Of a stretch of DNA of 64,000 nucleotides, positions 17,980 through 26,197 are shown in pieces. The DNA is from Croceibacterium_A sp044506885 (lineage in GTDB: Bacteria > Pseudomonadota > Alphaproteobacteria > Sphingomonadales > Sphingomonadaceae). How positions within the stretch are numbered: the stretch's first letter is position 1; each line of letters starts with the position of its first letter. The stretch covers positions 10,109 to 74,108 of the forward strand of contig JBIQKC010000013.1 of assembly GCA_044506885.1 (NCBI GenBank), read 5' to 3'. The translations under genes and the position numbers were made by a program. The notes beneath the pieces were generated by a model, which had not been told where the DNA came from, searched no databases, and saw nothing but the letters and a program-made list of their open reading frames with translations.

Positions 17980-19200
17980 TCAGCCGGCGAAGCGCAGCGG
18001 ATTGACCGGCTCGCCCCCGCGCCGCAGTTCGAGCGTAACTTCCGGCTCGGCCTCTCCGGCAACGCCGATGGGCGCGCCGGCCACGATCTGCTCACCCACG
18101 CGCACATCGGCGCGGGCGAGCCCGGTGACGAGGCTGATCCATTCCCCCGCGTGCTCGATGATGACGATCCGGCCATAGCCGCGATAGGGCCCGGCAAAGG
18201 CCACCCGCCCCGCCGCCGGGGCGACGACTTGCGCGCCGGGGCGCGGGGCAAGCGAAATACCGTTGCTGACCCCGCCGGCGACGCGCGCGCCGAAGCCGGC
18301 CGTCGTGCGCCCCGTGACCGGCAGCAGATAGGGCGAGGGTGGCGGCGTGTCGGCAGATTCCGGCGGCGGCGCGACGAGTGGCGCCGGTTGCGCATCCTGC
18401 GGCCGGGCGGGGCGCGGAAGCGGGCCGGGCAGCGCCGCCAGCCTGTCGCGCAAGGCGGCGGCGCGATCCAGCTCCACAACGAGTCCGTCGAGATCGCGCG
18501 CCTGCTCGCCCAGCGCCAGCGCCCGCTCGGCCTCGCGCCGCGCGACGTCGATCGCCTCGCTCGACGCCTTGCGCTGGCGATTCTCGATCGTCGCCAGTTC
18601 CTGCCGCCTGTCGCGCAGGCCCTGCTCTTCCACGCGCAGCCCCTCGACCGCCGCCTGCGTTTCGCCGCGCAAGCTCTCGCTGCGCGCAATCAGGCCGCGC
18701 AGCCCGCTCGTCTGCTCGCGCACATGGGGCAGCGCGGTATCGAGCACCGCGCGGACATAGACCACGTCCTTGACCGAGCCGGGCCGCGCCAGCGACAACG
18801 CCACCGGGCGGCGCGAGAACTGTTGCAGCGCCGCGGTCAGGCGCACCAGCGGCTGCTGTTCGGCTCCCAGTTGCACCAGCAGCAGCGCCCGTTCGCGCGA
18901 GACCAGCGTCAGCCGCGCTTCGGCGGCGGCGATGCCCGCCTCGGCCTGCTGGACCCGCGCCGCCAGCGCCGCCGCCTCGCGCGCCGCCCGGTCGGCGGCA
19001 TCGCTCGCGCTTGCCGCCTCGCGCTCCAGTCGCTCACTGCGCGTTTCCGCCGCGCGCTGTTCGGCCAGCGCCCGGCGCAAGGCCGCGCGCGTTTCGGTCG
19101 GCCGGTCGAAGCCGTCCTCGCGCGGCGCGTCGCCCCCCGCCGCCAGCAGCATCGCCGGCAGCAGGGCCGCGGGCAGGATCAGGGCGAGAAGAGGCCGCAC
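17980..19200 (-). CDS. EnvC-like murein hydrolase activator with degenerate M23 (LytM) domain
   Basis: Secreted or periplasmic protein: N-terminal hydrophobic segment (LLALILPAALLPAMLLAAGG), then a long coiled coil rich in Ala, Arg and Glu (about residues 30–240), then a C-terminal LytM domain (about 295–404). The M23 metal ligands are missing: where active enzymes have GxHxGxD it reads VSNGISLAPRPG, and the HxH motif is replaced by VTLELRR. That matches EnvC-type activators of amidases rather than a peptidase. It is last in the proA–nadD–rsfS–rlmH direction, as in many alphaproteobacteria. Length 406. Confidence 0.9.
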   Translation of the reverse strand: MRPLLALILPAALLPAMLLAAGGDAPREDGFDRPTETRAALRRALAEQRAAETRSERLEREAASASDAADRAAREAAALAARVQQAEAGIAAAEARLTLVSRERALLLVQLGAEQQPLVRLTAALQQFSRRPVALSLARPGSVKDVVYVRAVLDTALPHVREQTSGLRGLIARSESLRGETQAAVEGLRVEEQGLRDRRQELATIENRQRKASSEAIDVARREAERALALGEQARDLDGLVVELDRAAALRDRLAALPGPLPRPARPQDAQPAPLVAPPPESADTPPPSPYLLPVTGRTTAGFGARVAGGVSNGISLAPRPGAQVVAPAAGRVAFAGPYRGYGRIVIIEHAGEWISLVTGLARADVRVGEQIVAGAPIGVAGEAEPEVTLELRRGGEPVNPLRFAG

Positions 19201-19206
19201 GCGCCG

Positions 19207-19629
19207 CTATCCCGCCCGGTGATAGGGGTGACCGGCAAGGATGCTGGTGGCGCGGAACAGCTGTTCCAGCAGCATCGCGCGGGCCAGCAGGTGCGGCCAG
19301 GTGGCGCGCCCGAAGGCCAGCAGCAGATCGGCATCCGCGCGTTCCGCCGCGTCGTGGCCGTCGGCCGCGCCGATCAGGAAGCGGGCCTCGCGTACCCCGT
19401 CGTCGCGCCAGCCGCGCAGCGCTTCGGCGAAGTCCGCCGAGCCCATGTCGCGCCCGCGTTCGTCGAGCAGCACCGTGCGGCACGTCCCCACAGGGTCGGG
19501 AATGCGGCCGCCGCTGTCGGGCAGTTCGGTCAGCCGCAGCGGCCAGGCGATCCGCTTCGCATAGCGCGCGACCAGCTCGGCTTCGGGCGAACGGCCGATC
19601 TTCCCGCGAGCGATCACGTGCAGCAGCAT
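19207..19629 (-). CDS. rlmH: 23S rRNA (pseudouridine(1915)-N(3))-methyltransferase RlmH
   Basis: SPOUT methyltransferase that modifies pseudouridine 1915 of 23S rRNA in assembled ribosomes. It has 140 residues, beginning MLLHVIARGKIGRSPEAEL. The SAM-binding knot is represented by FLIGAADGHD and the C-terminus ends YHRAG, both family signatures; Ala replaces the common second Gly in LIGGADG. Start chosen at 19629 on homology; six upstream in-frame residues are not conserved. It is followed by the EnvC-like gene after 6 bp and preceded by rsfS, with a hairpin between. Confidence 0.95.
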   Translation of the reverse strand: MLLHVIARGKIGRSPEAELVARYAKRIAWPLRLTELPDSGGRIPDPVGTCRTVLLDERGRDMGSADFAEALRGWRDDGVREARFLIGAADGHDAAERADADLLLAFGRATWPHLLARAMLLEQLFRATSILAGHPYHRAG

Positions 19630-19650
19630 GGCGCTGCTATACAGCATTGC

Positions 19651-19674
19651 GAGTCCCTGCGAAGGCAGGGACTC
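19651..19674. repeat. Perfect hairpin between rsfS and rlmH
   Basis: GAGTCCCTGC-GAAG-GCAGGGACTC: 10-bp perfect stem with a GAAG tetraloop. No T tract follows, so it is either an intergenic repetitive palindrome or an RNA processing/attenuation hairpin inside the nadD–rsfS–rlmH transcript. It is unrelated to the CCCCTCCCGC family. Confidence 0.7.
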
Positions 19675-19683
19675 CCGTGCGCC

Positions 19684-20046
19684 TCAGGCGCGCCCGGCGG
19701 CCGGAACGTCTTCGCCGAAGCCCCACATCCGTTCGAGGTTGTAGAAGCTGCGCACTTCCGGCCGGAACAGGTGGACCACCACATCGCCGGCGTCGATCAG
19801 CACCCAGTCGGCGGCGGGGAGCCCTTCGATGCGCGGGCTGCCGCGCCCTTCCTTCTTCAGCCGCTCGGCCAGCTTGGTGGCGATCGCCGCCACTTGCCGC
19901 GTCGAGCGGCCGGAGGCGATCACCATGTGGTCGGCGATGCTCGACTTGCCTTCGAGCGGGATCGCAACGACCTCCTGCGCCTGGTCCTCGTCGAGCTGGT
20001 GGAGGACCAGTGCAAGGAGGGCGTCGGATCGGTCGGCTGTCGGCAT
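19684..20046 (-). CDS. rsfS: Ribosome silencing factor RsfS
   Basis: Binds uL14 of the 50S subunit and blocks subunit joining in starvation. The protein shows IADHMVIASGRSTRQVAAIA and ends with the very conserved VVHLFRPEVRSFYNLERMW. From MPTADRSD (20046) it has 120 residues, close to the family size; an in-frame ATG at 20121 would add 25 non-conserved residues and neither start has a clear ribosome site. It is downstream of nadD by 138 bp on the same strand. Confidence 0.92.
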   Translation of the reverse strand: MPTADRSDALLALVLHQLDEDQAQEVVAIPLEGKSSIADHMVIASGRSTRQVAAIATKLAERLKKEGRGSPRIEGLPAADWVLIDAGDVVVHLFRPEVRSFYNLERMWGFGEDVPAAGRA

Positions 20047-20184
20047 GTCAGTGACGGAAACGATGGTCGAACGGCCGGAAGGTTCCGGCGAGGCTTTCGC
20101 CCCAATACTGTCGGGGGTCATCGCAGCTGGTCATGCTCCTGGACTGGCGAACGGACGAAAGGGCTGGCGCGGGCGCGCGACGGC

Positions 20185-20850
20185 TCATGCGCCGGGCCTG
20201 CCTGCCGTGTCGTGAATGAGGGAATGCGTCACCCCGTCCCTGACAGGAGCGCCGCCGAAACGGCTGGCCCAATCGGGATCCGCGCGGCGAATTGCAGTAG
20301 CCGAGCGCGGATCGGGGTCGAAACGCAGTTCAATCAGCGCGGGAGCGCTCCATTCGTCCCGGTTCCGAAATCCGGCGGCGGTGAACCGGTAGCGCCGCAG
20401 CCAGGCCATCGCGGGGCTCGCGAGAGCGCGGCCATCATATCCGGGCCGGGCGACGACCGCAATCGGCATTTCCCGCGCGATCGCGCGCCAGTCCTTCCAC
20501 CGGTGGAGCTGGGCGAGATTGTCCGCGCCCATCAGCCACACGAACCGCCGGCGCGGAAAGCGGCGCTTGAGTGCGCGCAGGGTGTCGATGGTGAAGCGCG
20601 TGCCCAGTTCGCGCTCGATCGCGGTCACGCGGATCGGCGCCCTCCGCGCCGCCGCCCGCGCCGAGTGCACCCGCGCGGCGAGCGGGGCCATTCCCGCTGC
20701 CGGTTTCAGCGGATTGCCCGGCGAAACCAGCCACCAGACCTCGTCCAGCCCCAGCGCTTCCTTCGCCCGCAGCGAAATCGCGCGGTGCCCGCCATGCGCC
20801 GGATTGAAGCTGCCGCCGAGAAGCCCCGTCCGCGCCCCCGCGCCGGTCAT
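20185..20850 (-). CDS. nadD: Nicotinate-nucleotide adenylyltransferase
   Basis: Adenylylates nicotinate mononucleotide with ATP in NAD synthesis. The 221 residues carry the nucleotidyltransferase signature GLLGGSFNPAHGGHRAIS with the HxGH motif, WWLVSPGNPLKP, FTIDTLRALKRRFP and WLMGADNLAQLHRW. The C-terminal ISTMIRS-type motif of the family is not obvious; the tail reads FGGAPVRDGVTHSLIHD. It sits 10 bp after the first aldo/keto reductase gene on the same strand. Confidence 0.94.
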   Translation of the reverse strand: MTGAGARTGLLGGSFNPAHGGHRAISLRAKEALGLDEVWWLVSPGNPLKPAAGMAPLAARVHSARAAARRAPIRVTAIERELGTRFTIDTLRALKRRFPRRRFVWLMGADNLAQLHRWKDWRAIAREMPIAVVARPGYDGRALASPAMAWLRRYRFTAAGFRNRDEWSAPALIELRFDPDPRSATAIRRADPDWASRFGGAPVRDGVTHSLIHDTAGRPGA

Positions 20851-20860
20851 GCGCCGCCCA

Positions 20861-21883
20861 TCACGATTGGGACCGTTCGCGATAGGCGCCCTGTCGTTCG
20901 AGCATCCAGCCGGGATATTCGCTCGGCAACCGGCTCGCTTCGCCGAGCCTTTCCAGATCGTCCGCCGTCAGCTCGACATCGACCGCGCCGAGGTTGTCGG
21001 CAAGCTGTTCCGGCCGCTTGGCGCCGACGATCACGGTCGTCACCGCCGGCTGCCCGAGCAGCCAGGCAAGCGCCACCTGGGCCACGGTGCATCCGCGCGC
21101 CCGCGCAATATCGCGCATCGCGTCGAGCGCCCCGTAGCCCCGCTCCTCGTCGACCGGCGGAAAGTCGAACGACGCCCGGCGGCCCTCCGCCTGCCCCTCG
21201 CGCGTGTACTTGCCCGACAGGAAGCCCCCTGCGAGCGGGCTCCACACCATCAGCCCGAGCTTTTCGGAACTCACCAGCGGTACAAGCTCACGCTCGATGT
21301 CGCGCCCGGCCAGCGAATAGTACGCCTGGAGCGAGACGAACGGTTCCAGCCCTTCGTGGCGCGAAATGCCGAGCGCCTTCATGATCTGCCACGCGGCCCA
21401 GTTCGACACGCCGATATAGCGCGCCCGGCCCGACCCGACGATCTCGTCCAGCGCGCGCAGCGTCCGTTCGATCGGCGTCGCCGGATCCCAGCCGTGGATC
21501 TGGTACAGGTCGACATGGTCGAGGCCGAGCCGTTCCAGGCTGGCGTCGATCTGGTGCAGCAGGTGATAGCGCGAGGCCCCCCGGTCGTTGACGCCTTCAC
21601 CCATCGGCCCCATCGCCTTGGTCGCGATCACCACGTCCGACCGCTTCACGCCCAGATCCTTCAAGGCCCGCCCGGTCATCTGCTCCGAGATGCCGTTCGA
21701 ATAGACGTTGGCGGTGTCGATGAAATTGACCCCGGCGTCGAGCGCCGCCTTGACCAGCGCCGTCGCGCCGTCCTGCTCCACGTCGGCGATGGCGGTCCAC
21801 ATGCCCGCACCGCCGAAGGTCATGGTCCCCAGGCACAGTTCGGAAACGAACATGCCGGTATCGCCGAGAAGGTTGTAACGCAT
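20861..21883 (-). CDS. Aldo/keto reductase (copy 1)
   Basis: NADPH-dependent TIM-barrel oxidoreductase of the AKR superfamily, 340 residues. Catalytic tetrad positions are visible: Asp and Tyr in VNFIDTANVYSNG, Lys in VIATKAMGPMGEG, His in YQIHGWDP. The cofactor loop has VIVGAKRPEQLADN. It is a clear paralogue of the next gene upstream, with the same opening (MRYN-LG-TG) and block order. Substrate unknown. The two copies separate proA from nadD, which are usually near neighbours in this order. Confidence 0.93.
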   Translation of the reverse strand: MRYNLLGDTGMFVSELCLGTMTFGGAGMWTAIADVEQDGATALVKAALDAGVNFIDTANVYSNGISEQMTGRALKDLGVKRSDVVIATKAMGPMGEGVNDRGASRYHLLHQIDASLERLGLDHVDLYQIHGWDPATPIERTLRALDEIVGSGRARYIGVSNWAAWQIMKALGISRHEGLEPFVSLQAYYSLAGRDIERELVPLVSSEKLGLMVWSPLAGGFLSGKYTREGQAEGRRASFDFPPVDEERGYGALDAMRDIARARGCTVAQVALAWLLGQPAVTTVIVGAKRPEQLADNLGAVDVELTADDLERLGEASRLPSEYPGWMLERQGAYRERSQS

Positions 21884-21920
21884 CCTGAAAATCCTCGATC
21901 GAAAGAAACGCCGCGCCGGA

Positions 21921-22973
21921 TCAGGCTTTCGCCCGCCGGGGAGAAACGCGGAAGCCGTGGCGATGGTCCTGCGCGGCGATCGCCCAGGCCGGGTATTCGG
22001 GTTCGAGCGCGCCGATCGGCTCCAGCTCGGCCAGTTCCTCGCTCGTCAACTCGATTTCGCTCGCCGCGAGGTTCTGTTCGAGCTGTTCGGGCCGCCTGGC
22101 CCCGACGATCACGCTCGACACCACCGGCCGGTGCAGCAGCCAGGCGAGCGCGACGGCCGCCACCGAAACACCGCGCCGCTCGGCCATCGGCCGCATCGCA
22201 TCGACCGCGGCGAACGCGCGGTCCTTGTCCACGCGGGGAAAGTCGAGCGTCGCCCGCCGTCCCTCGCCGCTGGCCGCGCCCCCGGCATCGCGCGCATATT
22301 TGCCCGACAGCAGCCCGCCCGCCAGCGGGCTCCACACCATCAGCCCGAGCCCTTCGCTTTCCAGCATCGGAACCAGCTCGCGCTCCAGGTCGCGGCCCGA
22401 GACCGCATAGAACGCCTGCAACGAGACGAACTTGTCCCACCCGCGCCGCTCCGCGGTGCCGAGCGCCCTGGCGATCTGCCACGCGGCCCAGTTCGACACC
22501 CCGACATAGCGCGCCCGGCCCGAACGCACGATGTCCTCCAGCGCGCGCAGCCCTTCCTCCATCGGCGCGTGCGGGTCCCAGCCGTGGATCTGGTACAGGT
22601 CCACATGGTCGAGACCCAGCCGCGCGAGGCTGGCGTCGATCTGGTGCAGCAGGTGATAGCGCGAATAGCCCGAATCGTTCGGCCCCGCGCCCATCGGCCC
22701 CATGCCCTTGGTGGCGATCACCACCCGGTCGCGCGCCACGCCGAGCGCGCGCAGAGCTTCTCCCAGAAACTCCTCCGACTGCCCCTCGCTGTAGACGTTC
22801 GCCGTGTCGATGAAGTTGATCCCGCCATCGAGCGCCTGCCGCACCAGCGCGGTCGAGCCTTGCTGGTCGAGATCGTGAGTGAAGAACCCGCCGGGCTTGT
22901 TGCCGAAGGTCATCGCCCCCAGACAAAGTTCGGATACGACGAGGCCGGTCTGGCCGAGGCGATTGTAGCGCAT
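21921..22973 (-). CDS. Aldo/keto reductase (copy 2)
   Basis: A 350-residue AKR with tetrad motifs INFIDTANVYSEG, VIATKGMGPMGAG and YQIHGWDP, and SVIVGARRPEQLEQN near the end. It shares most motif sequence and length with the copy at 20861–21883, 37 bp downstream, and looks like the product of a tandem duplication followed by divergence. It is preceded by proA after 46 bp, in the same direction. No substrate can be read from context. Confidence 0.93.
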   Translation of the reverse strand: MRYNRLGQTGLVVSELCLGAMTFGNKPGGFFTHDLDQQGSTALVRQALDGGINFIDTANVYSEGQSEEFLGEALRALGVARDRVVIATKGMGPMGAGPNDSGYSRYHLLHQIDASLARLGLDHVDLYQIHGWDPHAPMEEGLRALEDIVRSGRARYVGVSNWAAWQIARALGTAERRGWDKFVSLQAFYAVSGRDLERELVPMLESEGLGLMVWSPLAGGLLSGKYARDAGGAASGEGRRATLDFPRVDKDRAFAAVDAMRPMAERRGVSVAAVALAWLLHRPVVSSVIVGARRPEQLEQNLAASEIELTSEELAELEPIGALEPEYPAWAIAAQDHRHGFRVSPRRAKA

Positions 22974-23019
22974 GCGGTTCTCCCGATGCGCCCGCTCTAG
23001 GCGGACAGCGGCCCCCGCT

Positions 23020-24294
23020 TCAAGGCCGCGCTTCCCCGTGGCCGCGCACCTGCCACTTGTAGGTCGTCAGCCCCTCCAGCGCGACCGGGCCGCGCGCGTG
23101 CAGGCGGCCGGTGGCGATGCCAATCTCCGCGCCCAGCCCGAACTCGCCGCCGTCGGCGAACTGGGTGCTGGCGTTGACCATCACGATCGCGCTGTCCACT
23201 TCGGCCAGGAACCGCTCGCCGGCTGCATGGTCCGCAGTCACGATCGCATCGGTATGGCCGGAGGAATGGCGCGCGACATGCGCAAGCGCGGCGTCGAGCC
23301 CGTCGACCACCGCCACCGACAGCACCGCGTCGAGATATTCGGTGTCCCAGTCGTTGGCGCTGGCGCGGCCGATGCGCGGATCGAGCGCCTGCGCCCGCGC
23401 GTCGCCGCGCAGCTCGCAGCCGGCCTCCAGCAGCGCTTGCACGACTTCGACACACCCCGGAAACGCCGCGTCGAGCAGCAGGGTCTCCATCGCCCCGCAG
23501 ATGCCGGTGCGGCGCATCTTGGCGTTGAGCGCCAGCTCGATCGCCATCTCGCGCTCGGCGGCGGCATGGATGTACGTGTGGCAGATGCCGTCGAGGTGCG
23601 CGAGCACCGGCACGCGGGCATCGTTCTGCACCCGCGCCACCAGCCCCTTGCCCCCGCGCGGAATGATCATGTCGATCAGCCCGGCCGCGCGCAGCATCGC
23701 CGATACGGCGTCGCGGTCCTGCGTCGGCATCAGTTGCACGGCATCGGCGGGCGCGCCGGCGCTTTCCAGCCCTTCGGCCAACGCGGCGAGAATGGCGCGG
23801 TTGGAATGGACCGCCTCGCTCCCTCCGCGCAGCAGCACGGCATTGCCGCTGCGCAGGCACAGCGCGGCGGCGTCGGCGGTCACGTTGGGGCGGCTTTCGT
23901 AGATGATGCCGATCAGCCCGATCGGAATCCGCACCCGCGACAGCTCCAGTCCGCTCGGCGCGGTGCTGCGATCGATCACCTGACCCACCGGATCGGGCAG
24001 CGCTGCCACCGCATCGACCGCGTCGGCCACGCCGGCCAGCCGCTTCTCGTCGAGTTTCAGCCGGTCGAGCATCGCGCCGCTCAGTCCGTTCGCTTCCCCC
24101 GCCGCGATGTCCCTCGCGTTGGCGGCGAGAATCTCCGGCACATGCCCGCGCAGCACGGCGGCGGCGGACCGCAGCGCCGCGGCCTTCGCGGCATCGTCCA
24201 TGCGCGCGAGAACGCGCTGCGCCGCGCGGCCAGCGCGGGCGAGGCCGGCGACAAGCTGTTCGTGATCCGGCGTGGCGTGGGGCTGGGTCGGCAT
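23020..24294 (-). CDS. proA: Gamma-glutamyl phosphate reductase (glutamate-5-semialdehyde dehydrogenase)
   Basis: Second enzyme of proline synthesis, reducing gamma-glutamyl phosphate with NADPH. The 424 residues show the aldehyde-dehydrogenase fold of ProA: GLIGIIYESRPNVTADAAALCL, GNAVLLRGGSEA, the catalytic Cys266 in RTGICGAMETLLLD, and GPVALEGLTTYKW at the C-terminus. proB is not in the window. The start MPTQPHA lies 232 bp from the divergent M23 peptidase gene; the shared intergenic region carries a cluster of GANTC sites. Confidence 0.96.
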   Translation of the reverse strand: MPTQPHATPDHEQLVAGLARAGRAAQRVLARMDDAAKAAALRSAAAVLRGHVPEILAANARDIAAGEANGLSGAMLDRLKLDEKRLAGVADAVDAVAALPDPVGQVIDRSTAPSGLELSRVRIPIGLIGIIYESRPNVTADAAALCLRSGNAVLLRGGSEAVHSNRAILAALAEGLESAGAPADAVQLMPTQDRDAVSAMLRAAGLIDMIIPRGGKGLVARVQNDARVPVLAHLDGICHTYIHAAAEREMAIELALNAKMRRTGICGAMETLLLDAAFPGCVEVVQALLEAGCELRGDARAQALDPRIGRASANDWDTEYLDAVLSVAVVDGLDAALAHVARHSSGHTDAIVTADHAAGERFLAEVDSAIVMVNASTQFADGGEFGLGAEIGIATGRLHARGPVALEGLTTYKWQVRGHGEARP

Positions 24295-24420
24295 GCGGGT
24301 CCAATATCACCGCCGCCCGCCCCTGTCAGTTCCATTTCCCGCGCCCGATTCGGCCCCGCGAACGGCGCCCGGTTCCCGCCGCGCAATCGCCCGGATCGCA
24401 AGCACGGCACGGCTCGTCGC

Positions 24421-24466
24421 GATTCGCGTTCGATTCGCCCCGAAGGTTAATTTTGTGATTCGACTC
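24421..24466. promoter_or_regulatory. Cluster of four GANTC (CcrM methylation) sites
   Basis: GATTC at 24421–24425, 24432–24436 and 24457–24461, and GACTC at 24462–24466, with GGTTAA (reverse of the CtrA half-site TTAACC) at 24445–24450. All lie within the proA/M23 peptidase intergenic region, 60–105 bp upstream of the peptidase start. In alphaproteobacteria GANTC is methylated by CcrM and links promoters to the replication cycle. Confidence 0.5.
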
Positions 24467-24526
24467 AGCGCTTTGCCGGGGGCTAGCCCGTCGCCCGAAA
24501 GCTTGGCTGGGACAGACGGGGTCCAC

Positions 24527-25711
24527 TTGAAAAACGTGACTGTCGGCGGAGTCTTGCGCCGCCTGCGGGGCTGGTTTCCCGAGCGTGAGTTCTTCATGCG
24601 CTCGCAGGGCCAGGTCCGCTTCATCACGATCACCTCGCGGATGCAGATGCTCGCCGCCGGCCTCGTGGTCGCGATTCTCGGCGGCTGGGGCGTGTCGATG
24701 GGCGCGATGGCGATCAGCCAGTATCGCGCGCAGAGCGAACGCGCCTCGCTGTTCGAGCGCGAAGCCGAAGTGGCGACCTCGGAAAGCCGCCTCGCCGCCT
24801 ATCGTGACGACCTGCGCAAGGTCACCGGAGACTTGCAGCGGCGGCAGACCTTCCTCGAGGAAATGACCGAGATGCTTCCGGCCGATGCCGTTCATGGCCA
24901 CGATGCCGGCGACAGCAGCGAGGAGGCGGAAACCACCGTCGGGAAAGTCAGCGCCGCGCTGCCCTACGCCGCGGGGCTCGCCCGCATCGAGGCGCGGCAG
25001 CTCGCCCTGGCCGAAAAGCTGACCCGGTTCGCCGATCGCCGCGCCGAGCGCGCGCAGGACGCCTTGCGCAAGCTGGGGCTCAATCCGGCGCAGTTCCTCG
25101 CCTCCGCCCAGGATGCGCAGGCCCAGGCACAGGGTGGTCCGTTCCGCGCGCTCGTCACCGAAACCGACGGTTCGCTCGATCCGCGTTTCGAGCGCCTCGG
25201 TCTCAGCCTGGCGCGGATGGACGCGCTGGAGCGCGGGCTCGACGGGGTTCCGCAAGTCATGCCGGCCGACCTGCGCATGATCTCGTCGAGCTTCGGCTAT
25301 CGCCGCGACCCTTTCACCGGCCGTGCAGCAATGCACACCGGGCTCGATTTCCGCGGACGCATCGGCGCGCCGATCCGCGCAGCCGCCGAAGGCAAGGTAT
25401 CGTTCGTCGGCGTCCGGAGCGGCTACGGCAAGGTGGTCGAGATCAGCCACGGCAACGGCCTGCTCACCCGCTATGCGCACTTGTCCGCGTGGAAGGCGAA
25501 GGCGGGCCAGCAGGTCAAGGCCGGCGAGGTTATCGCCGCAATGGGCAATTCCGGGCGTTCGACCGGTCCGCACTTGCATTTCGAGGTCCGGATCAACAAT
25601 CGGGCCGTCAACCCGCGCCCATTCCTGGAGACCGCCGCCGATGTTCTCGAAGAAGCCCGCACCGTCCCGGCCGGCAGCGACGCCTCAGAAGCCGGGCCGA
25701 CCCGTGGCTAA
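24527..25711 (+). CDS. M23 family peptidoglycan metallopeptidase
   Basis: Membrane-anchored endopeptidase acting on peptidoglycan cross-links. A cytoplasmic N-terminus (…FPEREFFMRSQGQVRF) precedes one transmembrane helix (LAAGLVVAILGGWGVSMGAM), a coiled coil, and a C-terminal LytM domain with intact zinc ligands: MHTGLDF (HxxxD) and GPHLHFEV (HxH). Start is uncertain: TTG at 24527 has GGGG 6 nt upstream and yields 394 residues; GTG at 24536 is possible. Its last 71 bp overlap the bactofilin gene in another frame. M23 peptidase–bactofilin pairs are known in cell-shape systems, where bactofilin positions the hydrolase. Confidence 0.92.
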   Translation: MKNVTVGGVLRRLRGWFPEREFFMRSQGQVRFITITSRMQMLAAGLVVAILGGWGVSMGAMAISQYRAQSERASLFEREAEVATSESRLAAYRDDLRKVTGDLQRRQTFLEEMTEMLPADAVHGHDAGDSSEEAETTVGKVSAALPYAAGLARIEARQLALAEKLTRFADRRAERAQDALRKLGLNPAQFLASAQDAQAQAQGGPFRALVTETDGSLDPRFERLGLSLARMDALERGLDGVPQVMPADLRMISSSFGYRRDPFTGRAAMHTGLDFRGRIGAPIRAAAEGKVSFVGVRSGYGKVVEISHGNGLLTRYAHLSAWKAKAGQQVKAGEVIAAMGNSGRSTGPHLHFEVRINNRAVNPRPFLETAADVLEEARTVPAGSDASEAGPTRG

Positions 25712-26120
25712 CGGCGGCGCGACCTTCTCGGTGATCGGCGCCGACGTCTCGATCAAGGGCGACATCGAAGCCTCGGCCGACCTGCATGTCGACGGCAAGG
25801 TCGAAGGCGACATTACCTGCGCTTCGCTGGTGCAGGGCGAACAGAGCCGGATCGAAGGCGTGATCGCCGCCGAATCCGCACGGCTGTCGGGGGCCGTGAA
25901 GGGCACGATCTCGGTGCGCCAGCTCGTCGTGCTCAAGACCGCGCGCATCGAAGGCGACGTGCACTACGAATCGCTGACAATCGAACAGGGCGCGCACGTC
26001 GACGGCCGCTTCGCGCCCGACGCCGCCAGGGCCAAGGCCGCCCCGCCTGCGGAAAAGCCCCGCCCGCCGGTGCTCGAACTCGGCGGCGAAGACGAACAGC
26101 ACGCCCCGCTCGCCAACTGA
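25641..26120 (+). CDS. Bactofilin (DUF583 polymer-forming cytoskeletal protein)
   Basis: Self-assembling β-helical cytoskeletal protein. The 159 residues have a basic, Pro-rich N-terminal tail (MFSKKPAPSRPAATPQKPG, typically membrane-binding), a bactofilin core of regular hydrophobic/Gly turns (SVIGADVSIKGDIEASADLH, VDGKVEGDI, about residues 30–135), and a Pro/Ala-rich tail. ATG at 25641 lies inside the 3' end of the M23 peptidase gene (71-bp overlap, different frame), with GGAG about 10 nt upstream. A strong hairpin terminator follows. Confidence 0.94.
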   Translation: MFSKKPAPSRPAATPQKPGRPVANGGATFSVIGADVSIKGDIEASADLHVDGKVEGDITCASLVQGEQSRIEGVIAAESARLSGAVKGTISVRQLVVLKTARIEGDVHYESLTIEQGAHVDGRFAPDAARAKAAPPAEKPRPPVLELGGEDEQHAPLAN

Positions 26121-26140
26121 CCCGCCGCTTCCGGAAAACC

Positions 26141-26176
26141 AGGAGGGGCCGGACCCGCGAAGGTCCGGCCCCTCCT
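26141..26176. terminator. Bidirectional hairpin between bactofilin and trcR genes
   Basis: Perfect 15-bp stem AGGAGGGGCCGGACC (26141–26155) / GGTCCGGCCCCTCCT (26162–26176) with loop CGCGAA. It lies 20 bp after the bactofilin stop and 21 bp beyond the stop of the opposing gene. A short TAGTTTG follows on the plus strand. Confidence 0.85.
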
Positions 26177-26197
26177 AGTTTGTCCGGCGGTTCCGGT

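Noticed and set aside
18151..21384. Long plus-strand open frame opposite the EnvC-like, rlmH, rsfS and nadD genes
   Set aside because: Arg/Pro/Ala-rich antisense translation of four confident genes.
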